Below are positions 15,717 to 25,100 of a stretch of DNA of 64,000 bases, piece after piece; the first letter of the stretch is position 1, and the number at the start of each line of letters is the position of its first letter. Position numbers and translations under genes: made by a program. The DNA is taken from positions 1,984,001-2,048,000 of the forward strand of contig CAVPFA010000003.1 in assembly GCA_963703655.1 (NCBI GenBank), read 5' to 3'. Below the pieces are notes generated by a model. That model worked only from the letters and a program-made list of their open reading frames with translations. It did not search any database and had not been told where the DNA came from. Origin of the DNA: CAVPFA01 sp963703655. Its GTDB lineage: Bacteria > Actinomycetota > Acidimicrobiia > Acidimicrobiales > Bog-793.

Positions 15717-17127
15717 AGGCGATCACGTGTGCGACGGCGGTCGTGATCCGCCGAGCGGTAACGAGGTCCAGCATCTCGTTGGGCCCGTGCGCGTTGCTCT
15801 CCGGCCCGAGCACCCCTGTGACGAGGAACTGGGCGTCGGGGAAGCGCGACCCGAGCTCGGCCAGAAACGGAATCGTCCCGCCCTCGCCCATCGCCCCCGA
15901 GCGCCGGCCGAACAGTGCCTCCGACGCATCGTCGGCGGCACTCGTCAGCCAATCGGCTTGCGGGGGCGCGTCGAAACCACGCGCAGCGCTGACCGGCTCC
16001 ACTATCACCCTCGCGCTTTGCGGCGGCTCCGCCGAGAGGGTGCGGATCACCGCCTCGGCGGCCAGTTCCGGGTCGACCGGCGGGGGCAGGCGCAGCGACA
16101 GCTTTGCCCTCGTGAAGGGATGCAGGACGTTACCGCCCTCTCGCACCGAAGGCATGCCGTCGATCCCGGTGACCGCAAGAGCGGGCAGCCAAGTGCGACC
16201 GAGGAGCTGCTCGGCGCTCGTGGCGCCCGACAACTCCAGGCCAGGGACCGTGGGGAATTGGCCCACAGCGGCCTCGCCCAGCTCGGCCGTCATCGCCTCG
16301 GCAGCAGCCCGGGTCCGGGGGGGAGGCTCGACTCGGCACTCCCGGACGAGGATGTCGCCCGTCGCCTCGTCCTCGAGACGGGAGAGAAGCTGGCGGACAA
16401 GGCGGAATGACGAGGGCACCGCGCCGCCTGCGAGCCCGCTGTGGACCGCCTCGGAGAGCACCTCGACGGTCAGGGTCACGATGAGATTGCCGCGAAGCGA
16501 GTTGGTGATCCAGAGGCGGTCGTAGGTCGCACAGCCCGAGTCGAGGCAGACGACGAGGCCCGGGCCTGGCAACCCGATTCGCGCCGTCACATCTTCGAGG
16601 TAGGGCTCGAGATGCGGGCTCCCGCTCTCCTCGCTTGCTTCGATGAGCACGATGCACCGGCCGTGCGGGGTACCGGTCGCTGCGAGGGCCTCGAGTGCTC
16701 CCATGGCGGCGAAGATGGAGTACCCGTCGTCGGCGGTGCCCCTGCCGAACAGGCGGTCGCCCTCGCGCACGGCGACGAAAGGATCGAGTCCCTCCCTCCA
16801 GCTGCCGAGCGGAGGCTGCTTGTCGAGGTGGCCGTACAGCAAGGTGACCGTCTCGGTCCGGGCACCGGGCGTTGCCGGCACGTCCGCGAGGACGACCGGG
16901 GTCAGCCCCTCGCGCTCGACGAGCTCGACAGCACACCCCGGAATCGGACGCGAAGCCGCCCATTGCGACAGCAGCCGGGCAGCGCGCTCGATCTCGCCGT
17001 TCTCCGCCCAGGCAGGGTCGAACTCCGGCGACAGGCAGCGCACTGCGACGTACGACGAGAGGACGGGCATGACACTGTCCTCCCAGAGCTCTTCGACGTA
17101 CCGTGCGAGCGCCGCTGGATCGCTCAT
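15706..17127 (-). CDS. M20 family metallopeptidase (carnosinase/CNDP-like dipeptidase)
   Basis: Peptidase of 473 aa. Metal and catalytic motifs are 'TVTLLYGHLDKQPP', 'LFGRGTADDGYSIFAA' and 'IEASEESGSPHLEPY', with 'VHSGLAGGAVP' opening the dimerisation domain and 'GGTIPFLAELG' plus 'NAHGPNE' near the end. This pattern is that of di-zinc M20 dipeptidases. There is no signal peptide. GAGGAGG precedes ATG 17127. It lies 9 bases downstream of the acyl-CoA dehydrogenase stop on the same strand, so the two probably share a transcript. The substrate is unknown. Confidence 0.9.
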   Translation of the reverse strand: MSDPAALARYVEELWEDSVMPVLSSYVAVRCLSPEFDPAWAENGEIERAARLLSQWAASRPIPGCAVELVEREGLTPVVLADVPATPGARTETVTLLYGHLDKQPPLGSWREGLDPFVAVREGDRLFGRGTADDGYSIFAAMGALEALAATGTPHGRCIVLIEASEESGSPHLEPYLEDVTARIGLPGPGLVVCLDSGCATYDRLWITNSLRGNLIVTLTVEVLSEAVHSGLAGGAVPSSFRLVRQLLSRLEDEATGDILVRECRVEPPPRTRAAAEAMTAELGEAAVGQFPTVPGLELSGATSAEQLLGRTWLPALAVTGIDGMPSVREGGNVLHPFTRAKLSLRLPPPVDPELAAEAVIRTLSAEPPQSARVIVEPVSAARGFDAPPQADWLTSAADDASEALFGRRSGAMGEGGTIPFLAELGSRFPDAQFLVTGVLGPESNAHGPNEMLDLVTARRITTAVAHVIASAP

Positions 17128-17136
17128 CGCGCCTCC

Positions 17137-18297
17137 TCAGTAGGACTTCGGGAGACCGAGCGAGTGCTGGGCCACGAAGTTCAAGATCATCTCCCGGCTC
17201 ACAGGCGCCGTTCGCATTAGGCGGGCGAGGCCCCACAGGTCGGCGAGCCCGGTCTCGCTCGCCAGCCCGCTGCCGCCGTGGGTCTGGATGGCCTGGTCGA
17301 GGGCAAACAACCCCGCTTCCGCAGCGGCGTACTTGGCCATGTTCGCCGCTTCGCCCGCGTCGATCCCGTTGTCGAAGCACCAAGCTGCCTTGGCGGCCAT
17401 GAGGCGCGCGAGCTCCAGGTCGATCTTGGCTCGCGCCAGGGGATGCGCGAGCCCCTGGTGGCTGCCGATGGGCTTGCCCCACACGCTGCGCTCCTTCGCG
17501 TAGCGCGCCGCCGACTCCAGCGCGTACCGCCCGATCCCCGACGCGAGCGCCGCACTCATGAGGCGCTCGGGGTTCAAGCCTTGGAAGACCTGCCGAAAGC
17601 CTTCCCCTTCGGCCCCGAGCAGCCGATCGGCCCCGACGGCCACCTCGTCGAAGAACAACGTGAACTGCTTCTCCGGCGCACGGATCTCCGTGCCGATGGG
17701 TGCCATGGTGAGACCCGGCGAGTCGGAGGCGACGAGGAAAAGGGACAGCTCGGCCCCGCCGGTCTCCTCGTTGGTCCCAGTACGAGCCACCACGAGGACC
17801 GCAGCCGCCTCGTCCATCCCTGATATGAAGTACTTCGTGCCGCTCAGCAGCCATTCGTCGCCGTCGCGGCGGGCCGTCGTCGAGATCCGGTGAGAGTTCG
17901 AGCCGGCGTCGGGTTCGGTGATGGCAAAGGCCATCTTGTCCTGGCCGGAGGAGAGCGGGGGAAGCCAGGTGGCGCATTGCTCCTCGGTCCCGCACCGGCT
18001 GAGCAACGTCCCGCATATGGCCGGGGAGACGAGCATCATCAACAGCGGGCAACCCGCGGCGGCGACTTCCTCGCAGACAATGGCGAGCTCAGAGATCCCC
18101 CGGCCGCCTCCGCCATAGGCCTCGGGCAGGTGCACTCCAAGGAAGCCGCCCGCGCCGAGCTCGTGCCAGAGCTCGTCGGTCTTGCCGCCGCTGACCGTCT
18201 TCTCCTGGAAGTACCCGTGGCCGTACCTCGAGGCCAGTCCGGCGACGGCGGCGCGGAGCATTTCCTGTTCCTGCGCGGGACGGAAATCCACGGCCAT
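17137..18297 (-). CDS. Acyl-CoA dehydrogenase family protein
   Basis: Flavoenzyme of 386 aa with N-terminal helical, middle beta ('FAITEPDAGSNSHRISTTARRDGDEWLLSGTKYFISG') and C-terminal helical domains. ATG 18297 has AAGGAG seven bases upstream; an upstream open extension is antisense to glmU and rejected. The FAD-binding region 'HGGSGLASE' is clear. The C-terminus 'TAPVSREMILNFVAQHSLGLP' belongs to a subfamily that lacks the EGT signature with the usual catalytic glutamate, so the acyl substrate and chemistry are uncertain. It precedes the M20 peptidase on the same strand and is divergent from glmU. Confidence 0.88.
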   Translation of the reverse strand: MAVDFRPAQEQEMLRAAVAGLASRYGHGYFQEKTVSGGKTDELWHELGAGGFLGVHLPEAYGGGGRGISELAIVCEEVAAAGCPLLMMLVSPAICGTLLSRCGTEEQCATWLPPLSSGQDKMAFAITEPDAGSNSHRISTTARRDGDEWLLSGTKYFISGMDEAAAVLVVARTGTNEETGGAELSLFLVASDSPGLTMAPIGTEIRAPEKQFTLFFDEVAVGADRLLGAEGEGFRQVFQGLNPERLMSAALASGIGRYALESAARYAKERSVWGKPIGSHQGLAHPLARAKIDLELARLMAAKAAWCFDNGIDAGEAANMAKYAAAEAGLFALDQAIQTHGGSGLASETGLADLWGLARLMRTAPVSREMILNFVAQHSLGLPKSY

Positions 18298-18355
18298 TGC
18301 TCCTTGTCCCTCGGGAAATGCTGGCGAAGCCCTCTGAGAGGTGGACAATAGGGCT

Positions 18356-19465
18356 ATGAACCGCCGTCCACTGTCGGCCATCGTGCTTGCCGCGGGTGAG
18401 GGTACCCGTATGCGATCCGAAACGCCCAAGCCGTTGCACCGGCTGTGCGGTCGGCCGATGGTCCTCCACATTCTCGATGCGCTCGCCGAGCTGACCGTCG
18501 AGCGGGTGGTGGTCGTCGTCGGGCACGGCGCCACCGAGGTGACCAAGGCGATCCAGGCCGAGGCTAGCGATGTCGCGATCGAGTTCGTCGAGCAGCCCGA
18601 ACCGCGCGGCACGGGAGACGCGGTCGCGGTTGCGCTCACCGGGTTTCCCGTCTCGTCCAGTGCCGACTTCGACGACGGCGACGTCCTCGTCCTGCCGGGC
18701 GACACGCCTCTACTGCGACCTGCGACGCTGGCGACGCTCGTCGAGGGCCATCGCGCGAGCGAGGGAGCCGCGACGCTGCTCACGGCGAGGCTGGATCACC
18801 CGAGGGGCTATTCGCGCATCGTTCGCGACAAGGACGGACGCGTGGCGCGCATCGTCGACGAGCACGACGCCACCGACGAAGAGCGGCAGATCGCCGAGGT
18901 CGCCACGACGGTCTACTGCTTCCGTCACGGAGTCCTTGCGCCGGCGCTGCGAAGGCTGTCGCCCGACAACCCGCTTGGGGAGTACTACCTGACCGACACC
19001 ATCGCGGTGCTCCACGATGCCGGGTACGCCGTGACGACGGCAGTTGTCATGGACCCGGCCGAAGCGGTGGAGGTGAACGACCGGGCCCAGCTCGCCGTCG
19101 CCGAGGCCGAGCTGCGGAGGCGGATCAACGAACGGTGGATGCGCCGTGGCGTCACGATGTGGGATCCGGAGCGGACCTACCTGGACGCGTCGGTGCGGCT
19201 CGCGGAGGACGTCACGCTTCTGCCCGGCGTGATCCTGGAGGGTTCGACGACCGTATCGGAGGGCGCTGTGCTGGGCCCCTCGTGCCATCTCGTCGACTGT
19301 GAGATCTCCGCAGGCGCGAGAATGAGCCATACGGTCGCGTCGCAGGCGGTGATCGGAGAGCAGTGCTCGGTCGGGCCGTACGTGGTGCTCCCGGAAGGGA
19401 CACGGTTGGCGCGCGGCACCCGATGCGGGCCATTCTTCGCACCGGAGATCGGTGGAGCGAGCTAG
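18356..19465 (+). CDS. glmU: N-acetylglucosamine-1-phosphate uridyltransferase, short GlmU
   Basis: Makes UDP-GlcNAc for peptidoglycan precursors. The uridyltransferase domain is complete: 'LAAGEGTRMRSETPKPLH' (residues 11-28), 'EQPEPRGTGDAV', 'LPGDTPLL', 'ARLDHPRGYSRIVRD', 'EVNDRAQLA'. The protein is 369 aa, whereas bifunctional GlmU is about 450-480. The left-handed beta-helix is cut after about five turns ('EGTRLARGTRCGPFFAPEIGGAS'), so the acetyltransferase active site (catalytic His and CoA pocket) is absent. Acetylation must be done elsewhere. The start is ATG 18356 by homology; GTG 18341 is also in frame. The gene directly precedes prs. Confidence 0.9.
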   Translation: MNRRPLSAIVLAAGEGTRMRSETPKPLHRLCGRPMVLHILDALAELTVERVVVVVGHGATEVTKAIQAEASDVAIEFVEQPEPRGTGDAVAVALTGFPVSSSADFDDGDVLVLPGDTPLLRPATLATLVEGHRASEGAATLLTARLDHPRGYSRIVRDKDGRVARIVDEHDATDEERQIAEVATTVYCFRHGVLAPALRRLSPDNPLGEYYLTDTIAVLHDAGYAVTTAVVMDPAEAVEVNDRAQLAVAEAELRRRINERWMRRGVTMWDPERTYLDASVRLAEDVTLLPGVILEGSTTVSEGAVLGPSCHLVDCEISAGARMSHTVASQAVIGEQCSVGPYVVLPEGTRLARGTRCGPFFAPEIGGAS

Positions 19466-19575
19466 GCGCCCGACGCCCCCTTTCAGCTCGGGACTGAGTG
19501 GTCCGTCCGGGAGTGACGGCGGTTGATTTCGAGGATGCTGCACAGGTGTTCTGCGCACTCAAAGGAGGCCAGTAG

Positions 19576-20547
19576 ATGGAGGTGACGCCGAAGCGGCGGC
19601 TGGAGCTGGTTACAGGCCGGTCCCATCCGGAGCTGGCGGAGGAGATCGCTTCCTGCCTCGGTGTCGGCTTGAGCGAGACCAACACCCGGGGTTTCGCCGA
19701 CGGCGAGATCCATTGCCGTTTCGATTCGTCGATGCGCGGCGCGGACATGTTCATCATCCAGACGCACTCGGGGCCGGTGAACGACTCGATCATGGAGCAG
19801 CTGATCATGGTCGACGCCGCGAAGCGTGCGTCGGCACGCCGGATCACCGCCGTCTGTCCTTACTACGGGTACTCACGCCAGGACCGGAAGTCGACGGGCC
19901 GCGAGCCCATCACGGCCAAGCTGGTCGCGGACCTGTTCTCCGTTGCGGGGGTCGACCGCGTCGTCAGCGTCGACCTCCATTCTGGCCAGATCCAAGGCTT
20001 CTTCGACGTGCCGGTCGACCATCTCACGGCGACGCCGGTGCTCCTCGAGTACCTGAGGGACAACGCAGCCGACGACCTTGTGATCATCGCACCCGACGCC
20101 GGCCGGGTGAAGGTGGCCGAGAGGTACAGCCAGCTGCTCGACACGGACCTCGCCTTCGTGCACAAGCGCCGCCCGCGCGGGTCCTACAACCAGGTCGAGG
20201 CGATGGACGTGGTCGGGAACGTGAAGGGACGGCCGTGCGTGATCATCGACGACATGATCGACACCGCCGGCACGGTCTGCGCTGCTGCTTACCGACTGAA
20301 GGAGGCGGGCGCGACAGACATCTGGGCGATGGCCACGCACGCCTTGCTGTCAGACCCGGCGCTCGACCGTCTCAACAGCTGCCCCGTCAGCCGGGTGATC
20401 GTCACGAACACGCTCCCGCTGCCGGTCTACCGCCGTATCCCGAAGCTCGAAGTGCTCTCGATCGCGAAGATCATCGCGGATGCGATCGACGCCGTGTTCG
20501 AGGACACCTCGGTATCGGAGATCTTCGGCGGCCAGAACCTTCTTTGA
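19576..20547 (+). CDS. prs: Ribose-phosphate pyrophosphokinase
   Basis: PRPP synthase of 323 aa, making phosphoribosyl pyrophosphate from ribose 5-phosphate and ATP for nucleotide, His and Trp synthesis. Conserved segments are 'FADGEIHCRF', 'PYYGYSRQDRKSTGREPITAK' (part of the ATP site), 'VDLHSGQIQGFFDVPVDHL' and the PRPP loop 'CVIIDDMIDTAGT'. Length is typical of the family. AAAGGAGG stands about nine bases before ATG 19576. The glmU-prs order is common in Gram-positive bacteria. I see nothing unusual in the sequence. Confidence 0.97.
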   Translation: MEVTPKRRLELVTGRSHPELAEEIASCLGVGLSETNTRGFADGEIHCRFDSSMRGADMFIIQTHSGPVNDSIMEQLIMVDAAKRASARRITAVCPYYGYSRQDRKSTGREPITAKLVADLFSVAGVDRVVSVDLHSGQIQGFFDVPVDHLTATPVLLEYLRDNAADDLVIIAPDAGRVKVAERYSQLLDTDLAFVHKRRPRGSYNQVEAMDVVGNVKGRPCVIIDDMIDTAGTVCAAAYRLKEAGATDIWAMATHALLSDPALDRLNSCPVSRVIVTNTLPLPVYRRIPKLEVLSIAKIIADAIDAVFEDTSVSEIFGGQNLL

Positions 20548-20757
20548 AGCGCCACGCTCGCCGGCCGAGCGCGGGCCCGGCCCGAGCCGCCCGGCCCGAG
20601 CCGCCCAGTGGCCGGTCCGCCTCGGCCCAAGCCGCCCGGCCGGGCCGGCCGAGGGCCACCGCGCGATCGCCTAGAATCAGTTGCCTGCAGCCCGAAGACC
20701 GTAGCGCCGGTCACGTTCGTTGCCGCACGAGTCCCTTCCCCTCCGCAGGAGCGTCAC

Positions 20758-21399
20758 ATGGCCGAGATCACCCTCAATGTCGAGTCGGGTCGTTCGTTGG
20801 GCACCCGCCCGAGCGGACGCCTCCGTACGGCGGGAAAGATCCCCGGTGTCGTCTACGGGCACGGCATGGCTCCGATACCCGTGGCGATCGGCGCCCGTGA
20901 TCTTCGTGCGGCACTGACGACCGAGGCGGGGCTCAACGCGCTGCTCAGCTTGAAGATCGGGGGCACAACTCACCTCGCCATCGCAAAGGAGCTTCAGCGC
21001 CACCCGGTGCGCCAGACCGTGAGTCATGTCGATTTCCAAGTCGTCCGGCGAGACGAGATCGTCACGGCCGAAGTTCGCATCGCGCTCGTCGGCGATTCGG
21101 AGGCGGTGCGCCACGCCGACGGCACGATCGACCAGGAGCTGCTGAGCCTGCAGATAAAGGCCAAGCCCGGAGAGGTCCCGGCCGTGATCGAAATCGACGT
21201 CTCGGCGCTCGAGATCGGCGACTCCTTGCGGGTCTCGGACCTTCAGCTCCCCGAGGGAGTGACGACCGACGTCGATCCCGAGGCGGCGGTCGCCATAGCG
21301 CACCCGCCGCGGGCGCAAGAGCTCGAGGCCGAGGTCGAGGCGGAGCCCGCCGAGGCACCCGCCGGGGGCGAGCCGCCAGCTGCCTCCGACGAGGGCTGA
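20758..21399 (+). CDS. rplY: 50S ribosomal protein L25 (Ctc form)
   Basis: Binds 5S rRNA. This is the long CTC-type L25 of 213 aa: an N-terminal L25 domain ('RSLGTRPSGRLRTAGKIPGVVYGHG', residues 10-95), a C-terminal beta domain ('KAKPGEVPAVIEIDVSALEIGDSLRVSDL') and a disordered Glu/Ala/Pro tail. GCAGGAG precedes ATG 20758. The 210 bases upstream are an unusually C/G-rich low-complexity stretch with repeated CCCGAGCCG-type words. It is followed by pth, as in other actinobacteria. Confidence 0.95.
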   Translation: MAEITLNVESGRSLGTRPSGRLRTAGKIPGVVYGHGMAPIPVAIGARDLRAALTTEAGLNALLSLKIGGTTHLAIAKELQRHPVRQTVSHVDFQVVRRDEIVTAEVRIALVGDSEAVRHADGTIDQELLSLQIKAKPGEVPAVIEIDVSALEIGDSLRVSDLQLPEGVTTDVDPEAAVAIAHPPRAQELEAEVEAEPAEAPAGGEPPAASDEG

Positions 21400-21482
21400 G
21401 AGCCGGCAAGCTGCTCCGAGGTATCCGCGCCGCTCGCTCCCGCACCCTTGGCGGGAAGGCACAGCACATACCGACCGCGGAC

Positions 21483-22106
21483 TTGCTCGCCGTCGGCCTG
21501 GGCAACCCGGGTCCCGAGTACGCCGAGACTCGTCACAACGTCGGAGCCGAGGCGGTGCGCCTCGTAGCTCGGCGCCACTCGACGAAGTTGCGCACGGAGC
21601 GCGGCTCGACTGCCGAGACGGCCGTTGTCCGGATCGGCGAGAGAGTCCTCGCCCTGGCGGTTCCTCAGACGTACGTGAACGAGTCGGGTCTCGCGGTCCG
21701 AGCCCTCGTCAAGCGCTATCTCAGCGCAGAGGTGACGCAGGGCTCGGGCGAGGGGGGGCGGGGGCGCGGCCAGATCGTCTTCGCACCAGAATCGCTCGTG
21801 ATCGTCCATGACGAGCTCGATCTCGATCCCGGAGTGGTCCGGGTCAAGCTGGGAGGCGGAACCGCCGGCCACAACGGGCTGCGATCGATCCAGTCGCACC
21901 TCCGTCATCTCGAGTTCGCCAGGGTCCGAATCGGCGTCGGCAAGCCGCCGAGCCGGGAAGCTGGCGCCGACTACGTACTGAAGCGTCCCTCGCGCGCCGA
22001 CGGCGCCTTGCTGCAGGTCGCGATCGAGGTCGCCGCCGATGCGGTGGAGTGCCTGCTGGTCGAAGGGCCCGACGTGGCTTTGAACCGCTTCAATACCCGG
22101 ACGTGA
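21483..22106 (+). CDS. pth: Peptidyl-tRNA hydrolase
   Basis: Releases peptides from peptidyl-tRNAs that drop off ribosomes. Family motifs are 'VGLGNPGPEYAETRHNVG' (with catalytic His in 'TRHNVG'), 'PQTYVNESG', 'VIVHDELDLDPG' and 'GGGTAGHNGLRSI'. At 207 aa it is slightly long because of an extra Gly/Arg-rich segment, about residues 80-102, between the central strands. The start is TTG 21483, forced by the domain boundary; no ATG or GTG is available and no Shine-Dalgarno is obvious. The stop overlaps the GTG of mfd. Confidence 0.93.
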   Translation: MLAVGLGNPGPEYAETRHNVGAEAVRLVARRHSTKLRTERGSTAETAVVRIGERVLALAVPQTYVNESGLAVRALVKRYLSAEVTQGSGEGGRGRGQIVFAPESLVIVHDELDLDPGVVRVKLGGGTAGHNGLRSIQSHLRHLEFARVRIGVGKPPSREAGADYVLKRPSRADGALLQVAIEVAADAVECLLVEGPDVALNRFNTRT

Positions 22107-25100
22107 CCACACTTCAGATGAGCCCCCGACCCCCACTCTCCGCCCTTCCCGGACTGCTCGCCGGCGAGGCTGCAATAGCCGAGCTTCTCGGCGTCGACGA
22201 CGCGATCGTCGCGGTTCCCGAGTCGGCGCGCTCCGTCGTGCTCGCGGCGATCGCCGAGCTGGGCGCGTCGCCGACGACCCTGGTAGCGACCGCGACTGCT
22301 CGCGAGGCCGAGCAGCTCGTGCACGACCTCGTGCCGTTTCTCGGCGCGGATCGAGTTGAGCTGCTGCCGGCATGGGAGACGCTCCCCTTCGAACGGGTCT
22401 CGCCGGCGACCGAGACGATGGGCCGCAGGCTGCGCACGATGTGGCGACTGCGGCACGGAGCCCAGCCCGCCGGCTCCGAGACCCAGCCCACCGGCTCCGG
22501 GGCCCAGTCGCAAGGACGCGTCGTGGTCGCGCCGATCCGTGCGCTCTTGCAACGGCTCGGCCCGCGGGTCGAGGACGCCGAACCCGTCACCGTCCGGCAG
22601 GGAGCGGAGGTCAATCTCGAGGATCTCGTGGCACGCCTCGTCCACGCCGGCTACCGGCGTGAGTACCAGGTCGAAGCGCGGGGGGAGCTTGCGGTCCGCG
22701 GTGGCATCGTCGACGTGTTCGAATCAACGTCGAACCACGGGATCCGGATCGACCTTTTCGGCGACGAGGTCGAGAGGCTGACTTCCTTCGACGTGGCCGA
22801 CCAGCGCTCGATCGCCGATCTCGAGCAGGTCGAGATCTTCGGCTGCCGCGAGGTCGTGCTCACGACGGAGGTGCGCGAGCGCGCGCGGCGTCTCTCCTTC
22901 GAGGCGCCGTTCGCTCGCGACAACTTCGCCAGGATTGCCGACGGAGAGCTGTTCGACGGCATGGAGTCGTGGCTGCCGTGGCTGAGCGCCGAAGAGCATC
23001 TGTTCACGGATCTCCTCGACGAGCGCGCCCGGGTCGTGCTCCTCGAGCCCCGGCGGCTGCGTGACCGTGCCACCGAGGTCCTCGCCGAGGAGGTGGCGCT
23101 CGCCGAGAGCCTGGCGACGACGTGGGGACTCCAGGCGGCCGACGCCACCGCCGGGATGCCCAGGTTGCATCTCGGATTCGACCGGCTCCTGCAGCGCACA
23201 GGCGCCAAGCTCTCGTCGATGCTCCCCGTTGCCGGGAGCTCCCGGACGGTGACGCTCCAGGCCTCGGGCTGGCCGCCTGTGCTCGGCGACTCCGCCGGCC
23301 TCGCCCGACGCTTCGGCGAGCTCGCCCGTGCCGGCAACCGGGTGGTCATCTGTGCCGACGGCCGCGGCAGCGCCGAGCGCATGGCGACCGTGCTCGACGG
23401 CGAGGGCCTCTCCTGCAGTCTGCTCGTCGACGAGCCACCAGCCGAGGTCGACGTCGAGATCCGCCGCCCGGGCGTCCACATCGTCGTCGCACCGATGGAT
23501 CGCGGAGCCCTCATCTTGTCCTCGAAGCTCGCCATCGTGGCCGAGCCGGACGTGACAGGGCGGCGGCGGCCGCACCGCCAGGCGCGGCCGCGACCGCGCG
23601 CGACGGAAGGTTTCTTCGACGACCTGGCCCCGGGAGACTACGTCGTCCACAACGTTCACGGAGTCGCCCGCTTCGCCGGCATGGTGACGCGGGCGATCGG
23701 CGGCGCCGAGCGGGACTACCTGCAGCTCGAGTACCGCGCCGGTGACAAGCTGTACCTCCCGTCCGAGCAGATCGACGCGATCACTCCCTACACCGGCGGC
23801 GAGTCGCCGGCGCTCAACCGGATGGGTGGGGCGGAATGGTCCCGCCAGAAGGCGCGCGTGCGCGCTGCGGTCCGCGAGGTGGCCAAGGAACTGGTCGAGC
23901 TGTACCGCCGGCGTCAGACCGAGCCCGGCCATGCGTTCGGTCCCGACACCCCCTGGCAGGCCGAGCTCGAGCAGGCCTTCCCCTACCCGGAGACCCCGGA
24001 CCAGCTGACGGCGATCGAGGACGTCAAGGCCGACATGGAAAGACCGGTGCCGATGGACCGGCTCGTGTGCGGGGACGTCGGTTTTGGGAAGACCGAGGTC
24101 GCGGTGCGTGCGGTGTTCAAGGCCGTGCAGGAGGGCTACCAAGGTGCCGTCCTGGTCCCGACGACGCTGCTGGCCCAACAGCACTTCCAGACCTTCTCCG
24201 ACCGGTACGCGCCCTACCCGGTCCGGGTCGAGGTGCTGTCCCGTTTCCTGACCGTCGCCGAGGCGCGGAAGGTCGTCGACGGGCTCGCCGACGGGTCCGT
24301 CGACGTCGTGATCGGGACCCATCGCCTGCTGACGCGCGACGTCCGTTTCAAACGGCTCGGCCTTCTCGTCATCGACGAGGAGCAGCGCTTCGGGGTCTCG
24401 CACAAGGAGGCCATCAAGCAGCTGACCATCGGCGTCGACGTGCTGACACTTACGGCGAGCCCGATCCCCCGCACGCTCGAGATGAGCCTGACCGGCATCC
24501 GGGACCTGTCGCTGATCACCACGCCGCCGTCGGAGCGCCAGCCGATTCTCACGTACGTCGGAGAGCACGACGAGCGCGCCGTCGCCGAGGCGATCCGGCG
24601 TGAGCTGTTGCGCGAGGGCCAGATCTTCTACGTCCACAACCGGGTGCAGGACATCGAGCGCGTCGCCACGGAGCTTCGCTCTCTGGTCCCCGATGCGCGG
24701 ATCGCGGTCGCCCACGGCCAGATGGACGAGGGAAGCCTCGAGCAGATCGTGATCGACTTCTGGGAAGGCGACTACGACGTGCTCGTCTGCACGACGATCA
24801 TCGAGTCCGGCATCGACATGCCCTCGGTGAACACGCTCGTCGTCGACCGGGCCGACCGTCTCGGCCTCGGGCAGCTGCACCAGCTACGCGGCCGGGTCGG
24901 GCGAGCGGGAAGGCGTGCCTACGCGTACCTGCTGCTCCCTCCGGACCGTGTCCTGAGCGAGCAGGCCTACGAGCGCCTCCGGACCATCGGCGAGCACACC
25001 GAGCTCGGGTCGGGATTCAAGATCGCGATGCGGGACCTCGAGATACGTGGCGCGGGGAATCTGCTCGGCAGGGACCAGTCGGGCCACATCGCGGCAGTCG

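Noticed and set aside
22724..24880. 718-codon minus frame inside mfd
   Set aside because: Shadow frame from high-G+C third positions opposite an intact, motif-rich mfd.
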